Shown here one piece after another: positions 1 through 9,047 of a stretch of 38,025 nt of DNA; the stretch's first letter is position 1; each line of letters begins with the position of its first letter. Both the position numbers and the translations under genes were made by a program. The notes beneath the pieces are model-generated. The model was given only the letters and a program-made list of their open reading frames with translations, was not told the origin of the DNA and made no database searches. The stretch is from the NCBI GenBank assembly GCA_947447945.1, contig CANFLR010000015.1, positions 1-38,025 of the forward strand. The letters are read 5' to 3'. Source of the DNA: Burkholderiaceae bacterium (lineage in GTDB: Bacteria > Pseudomonadota > Gammaproteobacteria > Burkholderiales > Burkholderiaceae).

Positions 1-580
1 ATTAATACGCGCATTGGTGGTGGTGTCATAGACCTTACCGTAGGCGCTCACACCAGTCAGATTGACGCTCGCTTTACTAATGGTTGCGGTGGTGTTGATC
101 TGACTACCACTGACCATGGTGTAGTTGGTCGTATCAAGTAAGGTATTAGTAAGGTTGACCGTTTGGCCTACCCCAGCACTGGCATTAATAAAGGCGCCAG
201 TGGTCCCTACTCCACCAACCGCAAAGGCAGAGTTAGTGGTGTTGCCATTAGCAGAACTACTATTGCCTAGTAAAACGTACCCAGAGCTGTTTCCAGTCAT
301 ACTCGCATTGGTGGTGGTGTCATAGACCTTGTCGCTCACCGTACCAGCCACATTTAGGGTGACGCTCGCTTTAGCAATGGTTGCATTATTTGTTGTCGTT
401 GCCGAATAACCGCTGATATTCCATGCAGAGTTCGCGCTAACGATAGTTAATGTACTTGTATTTACAGTTTGAGCCCCTGCACTGGCGTTATTAAATTTCA
501 ATCCACTAGTCGCAAGCACATCACCATCTACTGCCCCAGAAACGCTACCAGAAGCATTTTGGGTCGTGTCGTACACTTTA
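1..580 (-). repeat. YDG/MBG-type tandem repeats in the adhesin
   Basis: Three repeat units begin with KVYDTTxNA, at about 580, 330 and 36 reading on the minus strand. They are 83 and 98 residues apart, and the third is cut by the window edge. The last two share an identical 26-base segment (11-36 and 305-330). Each unit ends in a TIxKASV-like strand. Such repeats form Ig-like stalk domains in large adhesins, so more copies probably lie beyond the left edge. Confidence 0.85.
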
Positions 581-3500
581 TTGTTAACAGTCACATTTAC
601 TGTTGGAGCACTGCGATAGTAGAAATTTTGTGTGCCCGTTACTGTGCTGATGCTCGCAATAGTTGCGTTATACGTTTTATAGTCAACTCCAGTACTATTT
701 GCTCCGGTAATATTAGCCTGTAGATTAGCAGTATTTGGACTTCCGGAGAAGATGGTGACTGTGCCGTTGGCGCTCATGTTTAGACCGCCACTACTGAGAG
801 TGAGATTACCACCGCTAATATTACCTGCAGCAGATCCAGTCCCGGCCAATAGCTGAACACTATTTGTAACCGTCAAATTAGTTCCAGCAGCCTGCACAAT
901 GTCGCCAATAGTGGTGCTGACATTTAAATCAGTAGCTCCAATATTTCCGCTAAGCTGTACCCCAACCCCAGAATTACTCGCACCATTAATATTTAGACTA
1001 CCGTTTGTTTTGCTTAAATTGCCAGCTAAGTTCACGCCATAGGAAGTTTTACTTGTTCCGCTGATATTGAGAGTGCCGATTTTGTTTGCCATGATGCTGC
1101 TGCCGGCACTCAGAAGAACCCCGCTGCTGGTATTGCTGACTCCAGTGAGGCTTAAACTACCATTATTTAAATAAAGAGTTCCTGAACCTAAAGAGCCATT
1201 ATTAAGAGCGGCCCCTTGCAAGCTAGTGCCGCCAAGAGTAATGCCAGAGACAGTGCCACTGGTAGTGCTGGCGATAGTTAAATTACCGTTATTTTGGACA
1301 ATATAGCTATAGGGTGCAGCGCCGGCATCGCCGTATAGAATCAGACCACTATATGCGCCAGTAGAATTAGTCGTTCCCGCAATACTCAAGCTACCATTAT
1401 TGTTGGTAATGTTAGTTCCAACCATGACAATCCCATAGGACGCATTGCCTGTGCCTGAGATGTTGAAACTACCATTATTGTTGGTGATATTACTTCGATA
1501 AAGGTTAACCCCCTGATAAGAATTGCTATTAATTCCTACGATACTGGTACTGCCACTATTTTGGGTAAGGTTGCCATACAAATCGAACCCAGAAAAACCT
1601 GCCGCACTAGTTGTAGCGGTGATATTTAAACTACCATTTGTGGTGAAGTTGCCATTCAACATGACCCCACGGTCTACGTCAGATACCCCAATAATTTTTA
1701 GATTGGCTTTGTTGAGTATGTTGCTATTGGTTTGCTGCTCTACCCCAGCATTGTTATTCCCTTTGCCTGTACCATTAATGGTAATTTGATCATTTCCATT
1801 AAAAGCGACATTCCCAGAAATACAGACGCCGAAGCCATTTGTACTGTTGCCAATTAAATTAGCGGCACCACCATTTAGACTAAAGTTAGTATTAGCGATA
1901 GTCATCGTACCGGTCGCTGCTGTAGCATTTAATCCTAGGGTTCCTGTGCCGGTCGCGCATACATTCACACCGTTAAAAATCAAGCTTTGATTAGCAAATA
2001 GGGTTAATGAAGCGTTACTAGGGTTGGTAACAATCAGATCAGCCGCTACCGTTAAAGACCCACCTGCGCCCTGGTTGCTTGCAGTTGTAACCGTTACATT
2101 GGTTCCGCTAGATAGCGCATTAGTAATGGAGGTGTTAAGGATGTTGCCATTGTATGCAGTGCCACTCCATGTATTGCTAGTGTTAACAACGTTTGCACTA
2201 GCTTGCGCGTTAATCGTGATATCACTTGGGTCAATTAACCATTCACCATTCTTGCCTTTGCTGGCGCCACTAACATTACCGAGCATCGTGAGTGTTTGCC
2301 CAGAAGTTTCAACAAATCCGCCATCCCCTGCACCACTGCCTATCTGAATACTGGCACTGCTGTCAATATAGGTTTGGTTGGCGAACGCCACCGCCATGAG
2401 ATTATTCACCTTACCCAGTCGATCGCCACCGATGATCACCTTTCCACCGCCGGCAACGCCACTGGCATCGATACTGCTATTACCAAATAGGCCGACTTGA
2501 TTACCAGCTAAAATAGCGGTACCGCCCGCCCCACCTTTTGAGTTTGCCGCTACTACCCCTGAAACATTGATTACAGAGTCGACTACGGTGACTTGACCTT
2601 TACCACCAGCGGCATTACCTGCCAATATCACTGTGCCACCACCGCTGCTACCACTAGCCAATAAATGGGTATTCGCCAAGAGTTTGATCTCTTGTGCAGA
2701 GATTGTGATGTTGCCAGCCATGCCATTCTGGTGAGAGACATCAACCGTGGCGTTATTCAGAGTAGCACTGCCAATAGGCGTGCTATCAATCGCAACTGAA
2801 CCACCTTGGGCACTAAGTACTCCAGTTAGATTAATCACTGAATTGAGCAAGCTATTGGTAGCATTTGCTGTCAAAGAAATCCTGCCGTCTTGTGCTTGAA
2901 TAATGCCGCTATTAGCGATCGAGAGATTATCGGCATTGGCAGCTACAGTAAATTGCACTAATTGGCCATTACTCAAACTTAAGGTAGCTTGATCGCCAGC
3001 AGTTAGCATAATTTGACCGCCTTGTGCAGTTAAACTACCAGTGTTACGGATCTGATCAGCAGCCAAAACAATAAAACCAGAGCTTGCCGTGAGGGAACCA
3101 TCATTACTAATCAATGCGTTTGTATTTGAGCCTCCGCTAAATGTGAGAGGGCCACCAACCATAAAAGCACTTGGAGATATATCACGTGTCGCAGCCAACA
3201 AGCTACCCACATTGACCATTGCGCCATTGCCAAAAACGATCCCTTGCGAGTTCACAATAAACACCTGCCCATTAGCCGTTAAGGTCCCGAGAATTTGGCT
3301 TGGGCCAGAGACTCCCACTACGCGATTCAGGACCTGTGAACTTACGGAAGGCTGAACAAACTGTAGGGTATTGCCACTACCTACGTTAAAAGTATTCCAG
3401 TTAATGACTGCTTTAGAGGTGGTTTGGGTTACCACCATCTTGTTAGCATTAGCCTGAGCAATCGAAGCTGCACCACCAACCACATTCCCCCCCGTTGGCA

Positions 3501-3720
3501 AGGCTTGAGCATGAACTACCTCCACAGCGGAACCCAGTAATAAGCAAGCACTCAAAGCAATTGCCTTCAGAGAAAATAGCGTAAATACTGAATGTAGGTC
3601 AGCTACTTGGGGAGCACTAGTGGGCGTAGATCCCTTCACATGACCCATAACAATCTCAGCCACAGCAATCAACATGCCGCGGGATTTACTAAAGATCAGG
3701 CGGTAAGCTTTTTTATTCAC
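1..3720 (-). CDS. Two-partner secretion adhesin (filamentous haemagglutinin type), C-terminus beyond window
   Basis: This is a large exported surface adhesin, the TpsA partner of the transporter gene just upstream. The frame is open for 1240 codons to the window edge. It starts at a GTG preceded by GGAA. Residues 1-25 (MNKKAYRLIFSKSRGMLIAV...) are a clear extended signal peptide region (ESPR), followed by a hydrophobic core ending near HAQA (about residue 73). Residues 74-185 form the TPS/haemagglutination domain (GGNVVGG, INWNTFNVG, FIVNSQGIVFGNGA). Then come long Gly/Asn/Ser-rich beta-helix stretches with repeated NNNGSLxIxG units, and finally YDG-type repeats beginning KVYDTT. The ligand is unknown. 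A run of seven G lies at codons 76-78. The family assignment is firm; the adhesive role is inferred from the family. Confidence 0.93.
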   Translation of the reverse strand, partial: MNKKAYRLIFSKSRGMLIAVAEIVMGHVKGSTPTSAPQVADLHSVFTLFSLKAIALSACLLLGSAVEVVHAQALPTGGNVVGGAASIAQANANKMVVTQTTSKAVINWNTFNVGSGNTLQFVQPSVSSQVLNRVVGVSGPSQILGTLTANGQVFIVNSQGIVFGNGAMVNVGSLLAATRDISPSAFMVGGPLTFSGGSNTNALISNDGSLTASSGFIVLAADQIRNTGSLTAQGGQIMLTAGDQATLSLSNGQLVQFTVAANADNLSIANSGIIQAQDGRISLTANATNSLLNSVINLTGVLSAQGGSVAIDSTPIGSATLNNATVDVSHQNGMAGNITISAQEIKLLANTHLLASGSSGGGTVILAGNAAGGKGQVTVVDSVINVSGVVAANSKGGAGGTAILAGNQVGLFGNSSIDASGVAGGGKVIIGGDRLGKVNNLMAVAFANQTYIDSSASIQIGSGAGDGGFVETSGQTLTMLGNVSGASKGKNGEWLIDPSDITINAQASANVVNTSNTWSGTAYNGNILNTSITNALSSGTNVTVTTASNQGAGGSLTVAADLIVTNPSNASLTLFANQSLIFNGVNVCATGTGTLGLNATAATGTMTIANTNFSLNGGAANLIGNSTNGFGVCISGNVAFNGNDQITINGTGKGNNNAGVEQQTNSNILNKANLKIIGVSDVDRGVMLNGNFTTNGSLNITATTSAAGFSGFDLYGNLTQNSGSTSIVGINSNSYQGVNLYRSNITNNNGSFNISGTGNASYGIVMVGTNITNNNGSLSIAGTTNSTGAYSGLILYGDAGAAPYSYIVQNNGNLTIASTTSGTVSGITLGGTSLQGAALNNGSLGSGTLYLNNGSLSLTGVSNTSSGVLLSAGSSIMANKIGTLNISGTSKTSYGVNLAGNLSKTNGSLNINGASNSGVGVQLSGNIGATDLNVSTTIGDIVQAAGTNLTVTNSVQLLAGTGSAAGNISGGNLTLSSGGLNMSANGTVTIFSGSPNTANLQANITGANSTGVDYKTYNATIASISTVTGTQNFYYRSAPTVNVTVNNKVYDTTQNASGSVSGAVDGDVLATSGLKFNNASAGAQTVNTSTLTIVSANSAWNISGYSATTTNNATIAKASVTLNVAGTVSDKVYDTTTNASMTGNSSGYVLLGNSSSANGNTTNSAFAVGGVGTTGAFINASAGVGQTVNLTNTLLDTTNYTMVSGSQINTTATISKASVNLTGVSAYGKVYDTTTNARIN
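1000..1700 (-). repeat. Degenerate beta-helix coil repeats in the adhesin
   Basis: The encoded protein repeats a motif of the form N-(I/L)-T/S-x-NNGSLxIxGTxxxSxG(V/I)xLxG. The spacing is about 26-36 residues. At DNA level the 17 bases at 1391-1407 recur at 1469-1485, exactly 78 bases (26 codons) away. This is the expected architecture of a right-handed beta-helix shaft grown by unit duplication. Confidence 0.7.
3487..3493. repeat. Homopolymer C7 (G7 in the adhesin coding strand)
   Basis: Seven C on the plus strand read as ACG GGG GGG (Thr76-Gly77-Gly78) in the adhesin, just after the signal peptide. A one-base slip would truncate the protein at its start. Confidence 0.9.
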
Positions 3721-3828
3721 AGCACATTCCAAACCGATTCGCCAAACAAAGGCTCCTTATCCAGAGCGAATAAGTAGGTCTTTTGTCTGACAGCGGTGTT
3801 CAGTCCCAGTTTCATGAGGATGGACAAG

Positions 3829-5547
3829 CTAAAAACGGGCTTGTGCTACAAACCAAAATTGAGAATTCCCATTGCCATAAGTCCCGGCTGGACTGGAAGG
3901 TAGGCGCCTTGCCCAGGAAACGCTTAGGGTATAGGCATTTATACTGTTCCAATCAAGGCCAAGGCCTGCATCTGATGCCACCATATGATTGGAAAGGTTT
4001 GCATTTGAATAGCCGCTATTAACCTGCCAATTTGGATAAGTGGCGTGATTCAGCCAGCCGTTACCATAATCAGTAAAGATCACCGGTATAAATTGGCCAT
4101 ATTCAGTATTGATGGTTTTACGCAATTCAAGACTGCTAATAGTGCCTTGGTTGATTGATCCTTGCTCAACACTATAAGCACGTAAATTGGTATAACCTCC
4201 GATCATCATCCTCTCATAAGGATCTAAATTGGTATTGGCTAGCTGACCCCGCACAGTTAAAACAGAAAAAATAGAATGTTGATCACTTAATATCAACTTA
4301 CCTGTTCCTTGAAAAGCAAACTTGGTATAAGCGCCTAAGGGTTGATAAGATGAAGTAGAAGTATTAGCGCTGTCAGATACCTGGCCCATAGTGAGCGCGG
4401 TATGAACAAACCACGCATCTTGACCCAAAGTAATCGAACGATCTCCGGAATTTCCATCGAGATTAAGCTGACCAGATTTAAGCAGTTTATTGGTAGTATT
4501 TACTCCCATAATTTCGGAGTTCGTTTGAACCGCAACCGCATTAAGTCCAGCAGTCCAGTTCTCATCCAACCCCCGAACTAGTGAGTAAGAAACACCTGCG
4601 CTAAGAGAATTACCAAACCCATTTGTATTGTTATAGCTTGGTAACGCAAACTGCGATCGTGAAACCGAAGACTGCCAACGTAGTCCATTAGCCGTCAAAG
4701 GTCCACTAAACTCAACGATCCCAGATACAGAAGCCTGATTTGTGACAAAGAGATTTAAAGCCAACACGTCGCCCACACCGATCAAATTATTTGCGCTGAG
4801 TGTGGTGCCTAGACGATATTGACCAGTTGAACTAAAGCCTTGGTTATCCACGCCGACAGAACCTTTGATTTGAGCATCTTTGGCGACTGTAACGATGGTC
4901 AATTTAGTTTGTCCAACTGGCACACCTTCAGCACTAAAGTCTAGGGCGCCCGTTTGAAGTCCAACGGTATCCTGCAAGAGCTGAGTCATGCGCTCGAATT
5001 TTTTTTTAGTGACTACACAATTATTTCCTACTCCATCGGGGCATAAAGTGTTGTCCGCTACAACTTCAACCCATGCAGTATTTACAGCTGATGTATTTTT
5101 GACTACGATTTGGCCAATGTTGCCTAAAAATATAGTGAAATACAGCTCCCCCGTTTTCTCAAAGACAAGCCGGTCCTTTGCACTGATTACAATTTGGCCA
5201 ATTAAAAAACCTTGCTGACGTAAGTCTCTAGTGAGTCGAGCTTGGATCTCAAAAATCTGTGCGTCAGTAAAATTGCGACGAAGTAAATCAAGTCTCGTCC
5301 GCTCTAAAAGCTCATTTACCAAAGGATCAGTTTGCTTATTCCACCTCACTTCATTAATTTTTTTAGCAGCCAGGCCATCATTGCGCAATGCATTAGTCTC
5401 GGCTACAGGCGCTATCTCAAGTGAGGGAGATTGCAATACACCAACGCTCGACGAACTTTGGGCGTAAGCTAATGAAACGATTCCCAAGCCAATAAGAGCA
5501 ATAGTGGCATGCACCAAAGTACAAACATAAAAAGCCATTAATCTCAT
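3829..5547 (-). CDS. Two-partner secretion transporter, FhaC/ShlB/HecB family
   Basis: This is an outer-membrane Omp85-superfamily pore that exports the adhesin encoded 108 bases downstream. The 572 residues fit the family. A signal peptide spans about 1-30 (cleavage near LAYAQS), followed by a Gln/Asn-rich linker and plug helix. POTRA-type regions follow at about 80-225, and then a 16-strand-barrel-like C-terminus ending in the aromatic WFVAQARF. The loop-6 signature normally written VRGY/F appears as NLRAY at 454-458 (GGYTNLRAYSVEQG), a conservative variant. ATG at 5547 is used; M4 at 5538 is also possible. Codons 180-183 (ACT AAA AAA AAA) carry a nine-A run at 4999-5007. Family certain; dedicated pairing with the adhesin inferred from adjacency. 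Confidence 0.93.
   Translation of the reverse strand: MRLMAFYVCTLVHATIALIGLGIVSLAYAQSSSSVGVLQSPSLEIAPVAETNALRNDGLAAKKINEVRWNKQTDPLVNELLERTRLDLLRRNFTDAQIFEIQARLTRDLRQQGFLIGQIVISAKDRLVFEKTGELYFTIFLGNIGQIVVKNTSAVNTAWVEVVADNTLCPDGVGNNCVVTKKKFERMTQLLQDTVGLQTGALDFSAEGVPVGQTKLTIVTVAKDAQIKGSVGVDNQGFSSTGQYRLGTTLSANNLIGVGDVLALNLFVTNQASVSGIVEFSGPLTANGLRWQSSVSRSQFALPSYNNTNGFGNSLSAGVSYSLVRGLDENWTAGLNAVAVQTNSEIMGVNTTNKLLKSGQLNLDGNSGDRSITLGQDAWFVHTALTMGQVSDSANTSTSSYQPLGAYTKFAFQGTGKLILSDQHSIFSVLTVRGQLANTNLDPYERMMIGGYTNLRAYSVEQGSINQGTISSLELRKTINTEYGQFIPVIFTDYGNGWLNHATYPNWQVNSGYSNANLSNHMVASDAGLGLDWNSINAYTLSVSWARRLPSSPAGTYGNGNSQFWFVAQARF
4999..5007. repeat. Homopolymer T9 (A9 in tpsB coding strand)
   Basis: Nine consecutive T on the plus strand encode Lys181-183 of the transporter. 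The length is in the range where slippage during replication or transcription can occur. Confidence 0.9.
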
Positions 5548-5609
5548 TTAGATTGGTAACTCCGAGCCCTAGTCAGAGACGTTAATGTGGCAATCCATAT
5601 CAACCCTAA

Positions 5610-5632
5610 CCAGCCTATATTGTTCAGGCTGG
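5610..5632 (-). other. Hairpin in the regulator-tpsB spacer
   Basis: A perfect 7-bp inverted repeat (CCAGCCT / AGGCTGG) has a 9-base loop, 63 bases upstream of the tpsB start on the minus strand. No T-run follows on that strand, so it is not a standard intrinsic terminator. It could be a leader structure of tpsB mRNA or a protein site. Confidence 0.4.
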
Positions 5633-5686
5633 GGCGCTATTTGATAACCCTGCGAATGTAGGGACTTAGAAGATCCGGTGGTGCGT

Positions 5687-5694
5687 GGGGGGGG
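5687..5694. repeat. Homopolymer G8 upstream of tpsB
   Basis: Eight G on the plus strand lie in the 165-base spacer between the response regulator stop and tpsB, about 140 bases before the tpsB start. I found no convincing promoter that it would space. Confidence 0.9.
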
Positions 5695-5712
5695 ATTGCT
5701 GAGCTAAAAGCT

Positions 5713-6318
5713 TTAGAGGCCATTGGCCATCGATATCAGCTCAGCAAGAGAGCGTAGGCGTAATTTATACATGACCTCTGATTTATATTCTTTGACGGTT
5801 GACAACGAAATCCCCAGTTCATTGACAAGCTCTTTATTTCCATAGCCTTTGGCCAATAAATTAAATACTTGGAGCTCACGAGGGGATAGGGTTTTGAGAG
5901 CTTCAGTCAACTGGGTTTTACGCATCAACCCTTGCATTGCAACAGTATCCGCCTCCATTGCCTTGGCAACAACGCTCAAAAATACCTCACGACTAAAGGG
6001 TTTTAATAAAAAATCAAATGCGCCATTCTTAAAGGCTTTCACAATTTGTTCGTCTGAACTCTCGCCGCTAATGAAAATCATCGGCATCTTATGCCCCTTT
6101 TCCATCAACTCGGCCTGCAATTGCACGCCCGTCTTATTTGGCATACGCATATCGGTAACCAACACTGCTGGAACGAGTGGTTGAAATTCTCTTAAAAAAT
6201 GATCGGGGTCAGAATAAGAAAAAACGGTATAGCCCCAAAAGACCAAGGCCCGCTCCAAAACAGAGCGCAAATCATCATCATCCTCGACGATAAAAACATG
6301 TTGCGCATTCGGTTTCAT
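5713..6318 (-). CDS. FixJ/NarL-type response regulator
   Basis: This is a DNA-binding response regulator of 201 residues. The receiver domain spans about 5-120: acidic pocket EDDDD near residue 12, phospho-acceptor Asp56 in VLVTDMRMPN, and Lys106 in LLKPF. The C-terminal LuxR-type helix-turn-helix begins at about 142 with LSPRELQVF and has the recognition segment SLSTVKEYKSEV. I use ATG 6318, since the TTG three codons upstream is less likely. The histidine kinase is encoded upstream on the same strand with a 127-base gap, so the two probably form a pair. Its position just before tpsB/tpsA suggests, without proof, that it controls adhesin secretion. Confidence 0.9.
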   Translation of the reverse strand: MKPNAQHVFIVEDDDDLRSVLERALVFWGYTVFSYSDPDHFLREFQPLVPAVLVTDMRMPNKTGVQLQAELMEKGHKMPMIFISGESSDEQIVKAFKNGAFDFLLKPFSREVFLSVVAKAMEADTVAMQGLMRKTQLTEALKTLSPRELQVFNLLAKGYGNKELVNELGISLSTVKEYKSEVMYKLRLRSLAELISMANGL

Positions 6319-6445
6319 TTTTTTCAAAAAGTCTAATGATGTTTATAAGTCTTGATTATGACTGTTTCATGCGATCACTAATACCCGTCGAACGGAGGGG
6401 CGTAGCACCGATCATACCTAGACAGGAACCCTGCCCGCTATTGCA

Positions 6446-7951
6446 TTAGGGTTTAAAGTCCTTAGGAAGGGTCATAATGAAACGGACGCCCTCACGATCA
6501 GGCAAGTTCTCATAGATCAGAAATCCTTGATGCCGCTCAATAATATATTTGGATAACCAAAGACCGATACCTGCTCCATAAGATTTAGAGCTGGCAAATA
6601 AGCCAAACATTTTGGATGCTTGATCTGGATTAATACCAGGTCCATTATCGGTAACCGTTAGACAGTAATTCCCTTTAACATCCACATGGCTTCGGATAAG
6701 AATGTGTTTATCAGGCCTAGACACCGTATCAAGCGCCTCAATCGCATTGGAAATCAAATTAACGATTACCTGACGTAACAAGGATTCTGAAACCATCTGC
6801 CCATCCTCCACCTGTAAATCCGCTTCAATTCGAATATATGATTTTGTGGCCCGCCCAGAATACAAAGAAATGGTGTCAAGCACCAATTGATCGACAATGC
6901 ACTTTGAACAGCCATCTGCACCCGTGTGAAAGAGTTTCTTCATGCTGACAATTAACCTGGCCGCAGAATGATTGGCTTTTAATATACCCTCTAGCGATTG
7001 CTTTAAATTTTCTGGGTCAGCACTTCCCAGTTTTGTAAGCTCCAATGCCTCATCGGCATTGAGCTGAATACGGGATAAAAATTGGTTTAGTTCATGTGCT
7101 AAACCTGCCGATAAAGCGCCACTCTCCACTAAAGCAGTCTTATTTGCCAAAGTCTCAATGAGCACTTCTTTTTCAAGCAATAAATTTTTAATTTCTTGTT
7201 GACTCTGACGCTCTTCAATGGCAGATAAAGAGTAATTCTGAATCCAATACAAAAAAAATAAAATTTGAAAAATACAAAAAACCAATAAGCGGATAAATCT
7301 AATATTTAAATCCAGATATGCCAGACCCCCCAATTGCCGAGATAAATATTGGCTTTGGCTGAAATCTATGAGTAAAAATATTATCCAAGTAAGTGTCAGT
7401 AGGGCAAATAAGCTGCTCAGAACACGCATCAGTATTATTATGAAATTGTGTTTATATAGTTTGCCTTTTGTTACTTCATAAAAAAACCACACCATCAACA
7501 AGAAAAAGGAGCTGCTACGTAGCAAAGGAATCTTAGCATCGGACGCTGGGTAGCCTGCTATAAGCGCGCCGCGGCTATAAATAAAGAGGCCTATAAGATA
7601 GATGCAAATAAATATCAATACAATAAAAAACACTTTTAACTCTAAGATAGATTTTCTTAGAGACCTAAAAAATAAGACCTGTAGACAAATGCATGCCAAT
7701 ACTGCTGGCGAAACGCTCGTAAAAATAAATCCAAAGTAAGCTGCATCTTCCGCAACACTAGAATACTGAGCTCTGTTAATCAATAAAAAAATCACTTGGG
7801 TGAAAATGAGCAGGGTTAGCGTCATTCCAGCTATTGCAATAATGGTTGGCTGATTTTTAGGTGCGCGGATAAAGAGGGGGAGAGCCAATACAAAAATAGT
7901 GAGCACTACTCCCGTAGCTAAAAATATGAAACCCCAAGAAAATATACTCAT
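6446..7951 (-). CDS. Membrane sensor histidine kinase with multi-helix N-terminal sensor
   Basis: This is a 501-residue inner-membrane kinase. About seven hydrophobic segments fill residues 1-236 (for example 5-27, 36-57, 71-97, 104-125, 215-237). No PAS or HAMP domain is visible, so sensing is probably by the membrane region, as in 7TM-type sensors. A helical linker (about 245-275) leads to the dimerisation domain with phospho-acceptor His286 in GLAHELNQF, which resembles the NtrB/DctB AHEINQPL box. The ATPase has an N-box (RQVIVNLISNAIEAL, about 393-407), G1 DNGPGI at 435-440 and G2 GAGIGLWLSKY at 459-469. CxxxC at 348-351 (CSKC) is an unusual extra pair between the two domains. The ligand is unknown. 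Confidence 0.9.
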   Translation of the reverse strand: MSIFSWGFIFLATGVVLTIFVLALPLFIRAPKNQPTIIAIAGMTLTLLIFTQVIFLLINRAQYSSVAEDAAYFGFIFTSVSPAVLACICLQVLFFRSLRKSILELKVFFIVLIFICIYLIGLFIYSRGALIAGYPASDAKIPLLRSSSFFLLMVWFFYEVTKGKLYKHNFIIILMRVLSSLFALLTLTWIIFLLIDFSQSQYLSRQLGGLAYLDLNIRFIRLLVFCIFQILFFLYWIQNYSLSAIEERQSQQEIKNLLLEKEVLIETLANKTALVESGALSAGLAHELNQFLSRIQLNADEALELTKLGSADPENLKQSLEGILKANHSAARLIVSMKKLFHTGADGCSKCIVDQLVLDTISLYSGRATKSYIRIEADLQVEDGQMVSESLLRQVIVNLISNAIEALDTVSRPDKHILIRSHVDVKGNYCLTVTDNGPGINPDQASKMFGLFASSKSYGAGIGLWLSKYIIERHQGFLIYENLPDREGVRFIMTLPKDFKP

Positions 7952-8066
7952 TTTGAATGATTAAATTAATGATTGATTTCTGAATAAGTAAGGCAGTCTA
8001 TCAGTAATATCAAGGTCGCAGCTAAAACTATCATCCGCTTTCTAACAAAAACCACAAGTTTGGACT

Positions 8067-8825
8067 TTACTTCAAGAGCGCAAAACCGGTGAATGCTAGT
8101 AAGCCACTAAACAGAATTCTGAGCTTCCTTTCAGGGAGAAAATGGGCTAACGCAACCCCCCAAGAGATGCTCATCATTCCCCCTATGGCCAGCGGTACGC
8201 CAATACTCCAATCAACCTGATGGGCAAATGAATACATCGTCAATGCAATGAAGGCCCCAGGAACAACGGTAGCAAGTGAATATCCTTGAGCAATAGTTTG
8301 TTTTTTAATTCCAAAGAAATGGGTGAGGGAGGGTGCAACTAATATACCTCCTCCAATAGTAAATAACCCAGAACAAAGACCGCTGAAAGCTCCTAGTACA
8401 CCCAGCCATTTTTCATGCAGCACGATTCGAGAGACTGCCACATCCTCTTGATGACGCAAGCCATACAGAAAGACACCAGCTAAGGCCATTAAAAAGAAGG
8501 CGAAACCAATTCGCAAACTTTCCGCGCTGATACTAGTGGCAAACTTTGCCGTCAGATAAGTGGCAATAATTGATGAGCCCGCCAGAAGGAGTGCTGGCTT
8601 CTGATTCATATTATTTCGTTGTTGGTAACGCCAAAACCCGAGCAACACATTTGGGGCAACCATCACCAAGGCGGTACCCTGTGCGAGTTGCTGATCCATG
8701 CCGTAGATCCAAATGAGCGCTGGCACAGCCATCAGACCCCCGCCAATGCCAAATACGCCGCCGACCAAGCCCAGCAAAATACCTAAAGCAAAATCAACTA
8801 CAAAAGGAAGAATGGAATGAAACAT
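8067..8825 (-). CDS. TauE/SafE-family membrane permease
   Basis: This is a 252-residue integral membrane protein with two similar halves. Each carries a glycine-rich helix hairpin (GLVGGVFGIGGGLMAVPAL near residues 19-37; FTIGGGILVAPSL near 155-167). This duplicated motif is characteristic of the COG0730 sulfite/organosulfonate exporter family. Known members move sulfite, sulfoacetate or related anions, but sequence alone does not settle the substrate. It is on the same strand as the histidine kinase 115 bases downstream, so co-transcription is possible but unproven. Confidence 0.85.
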   Translation of the reverse strand: MFHSILPFVVDFALGILLGLVGGVFGIGGGLMAVPALIWIYGMDQQLAQGTALVMVAPNVLLGFWRYQQRNNMNQKPALLLAGSSIIATYLTAKFATSISAESLRIGFAFFLMALAGVFLYGLRHQEDVAVSRIVLHEKWLGVLGAFSGLCSGLFTIGGGILVAPSLTHFFGIKKQTIAQGYSLATVVPGAFIALTMYSFAHQVDWSIGVPLAIGGMMSISWGVALAHFLPERKLRILFSGLLAFTGFALLK

Positions 8826-9047
8826 GAATCATGAATTAGGCGTTAGGGTTAAGACTGAGATGATACTCATTTAAACTACGCTATCTTCCCGGCACCCAGT
8901 TTCCCCCAGGAAGAGCTATATAACATAACAAGAAAAAGTGCTGGCATTGGATGTATTTAGTATGGTCGTGGATTAGTACAAGTCAATTTCTGCTGAAGCC
9001 AGACATCTAAATGTTTCCGTGGATCCTAAGACCCTTGCTAGATCTGA

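Noticed and set aside
1391..1485. CRISPR-like short repeat
   Set aside because: The 17-base repeats are in frame, 26 codons apart, degenerate and encode beta-helix coils; there are no spacers or cas genes.
125..3355. Several plus-strand open frames of 60-107 codons opposite the adhesin
   Set aside because: They are the reverse reading of Gly/Asn/Thr-rich repeat codons, lack ribosome-binding sites, and lie fully inside the minus-strand adhesin frame.
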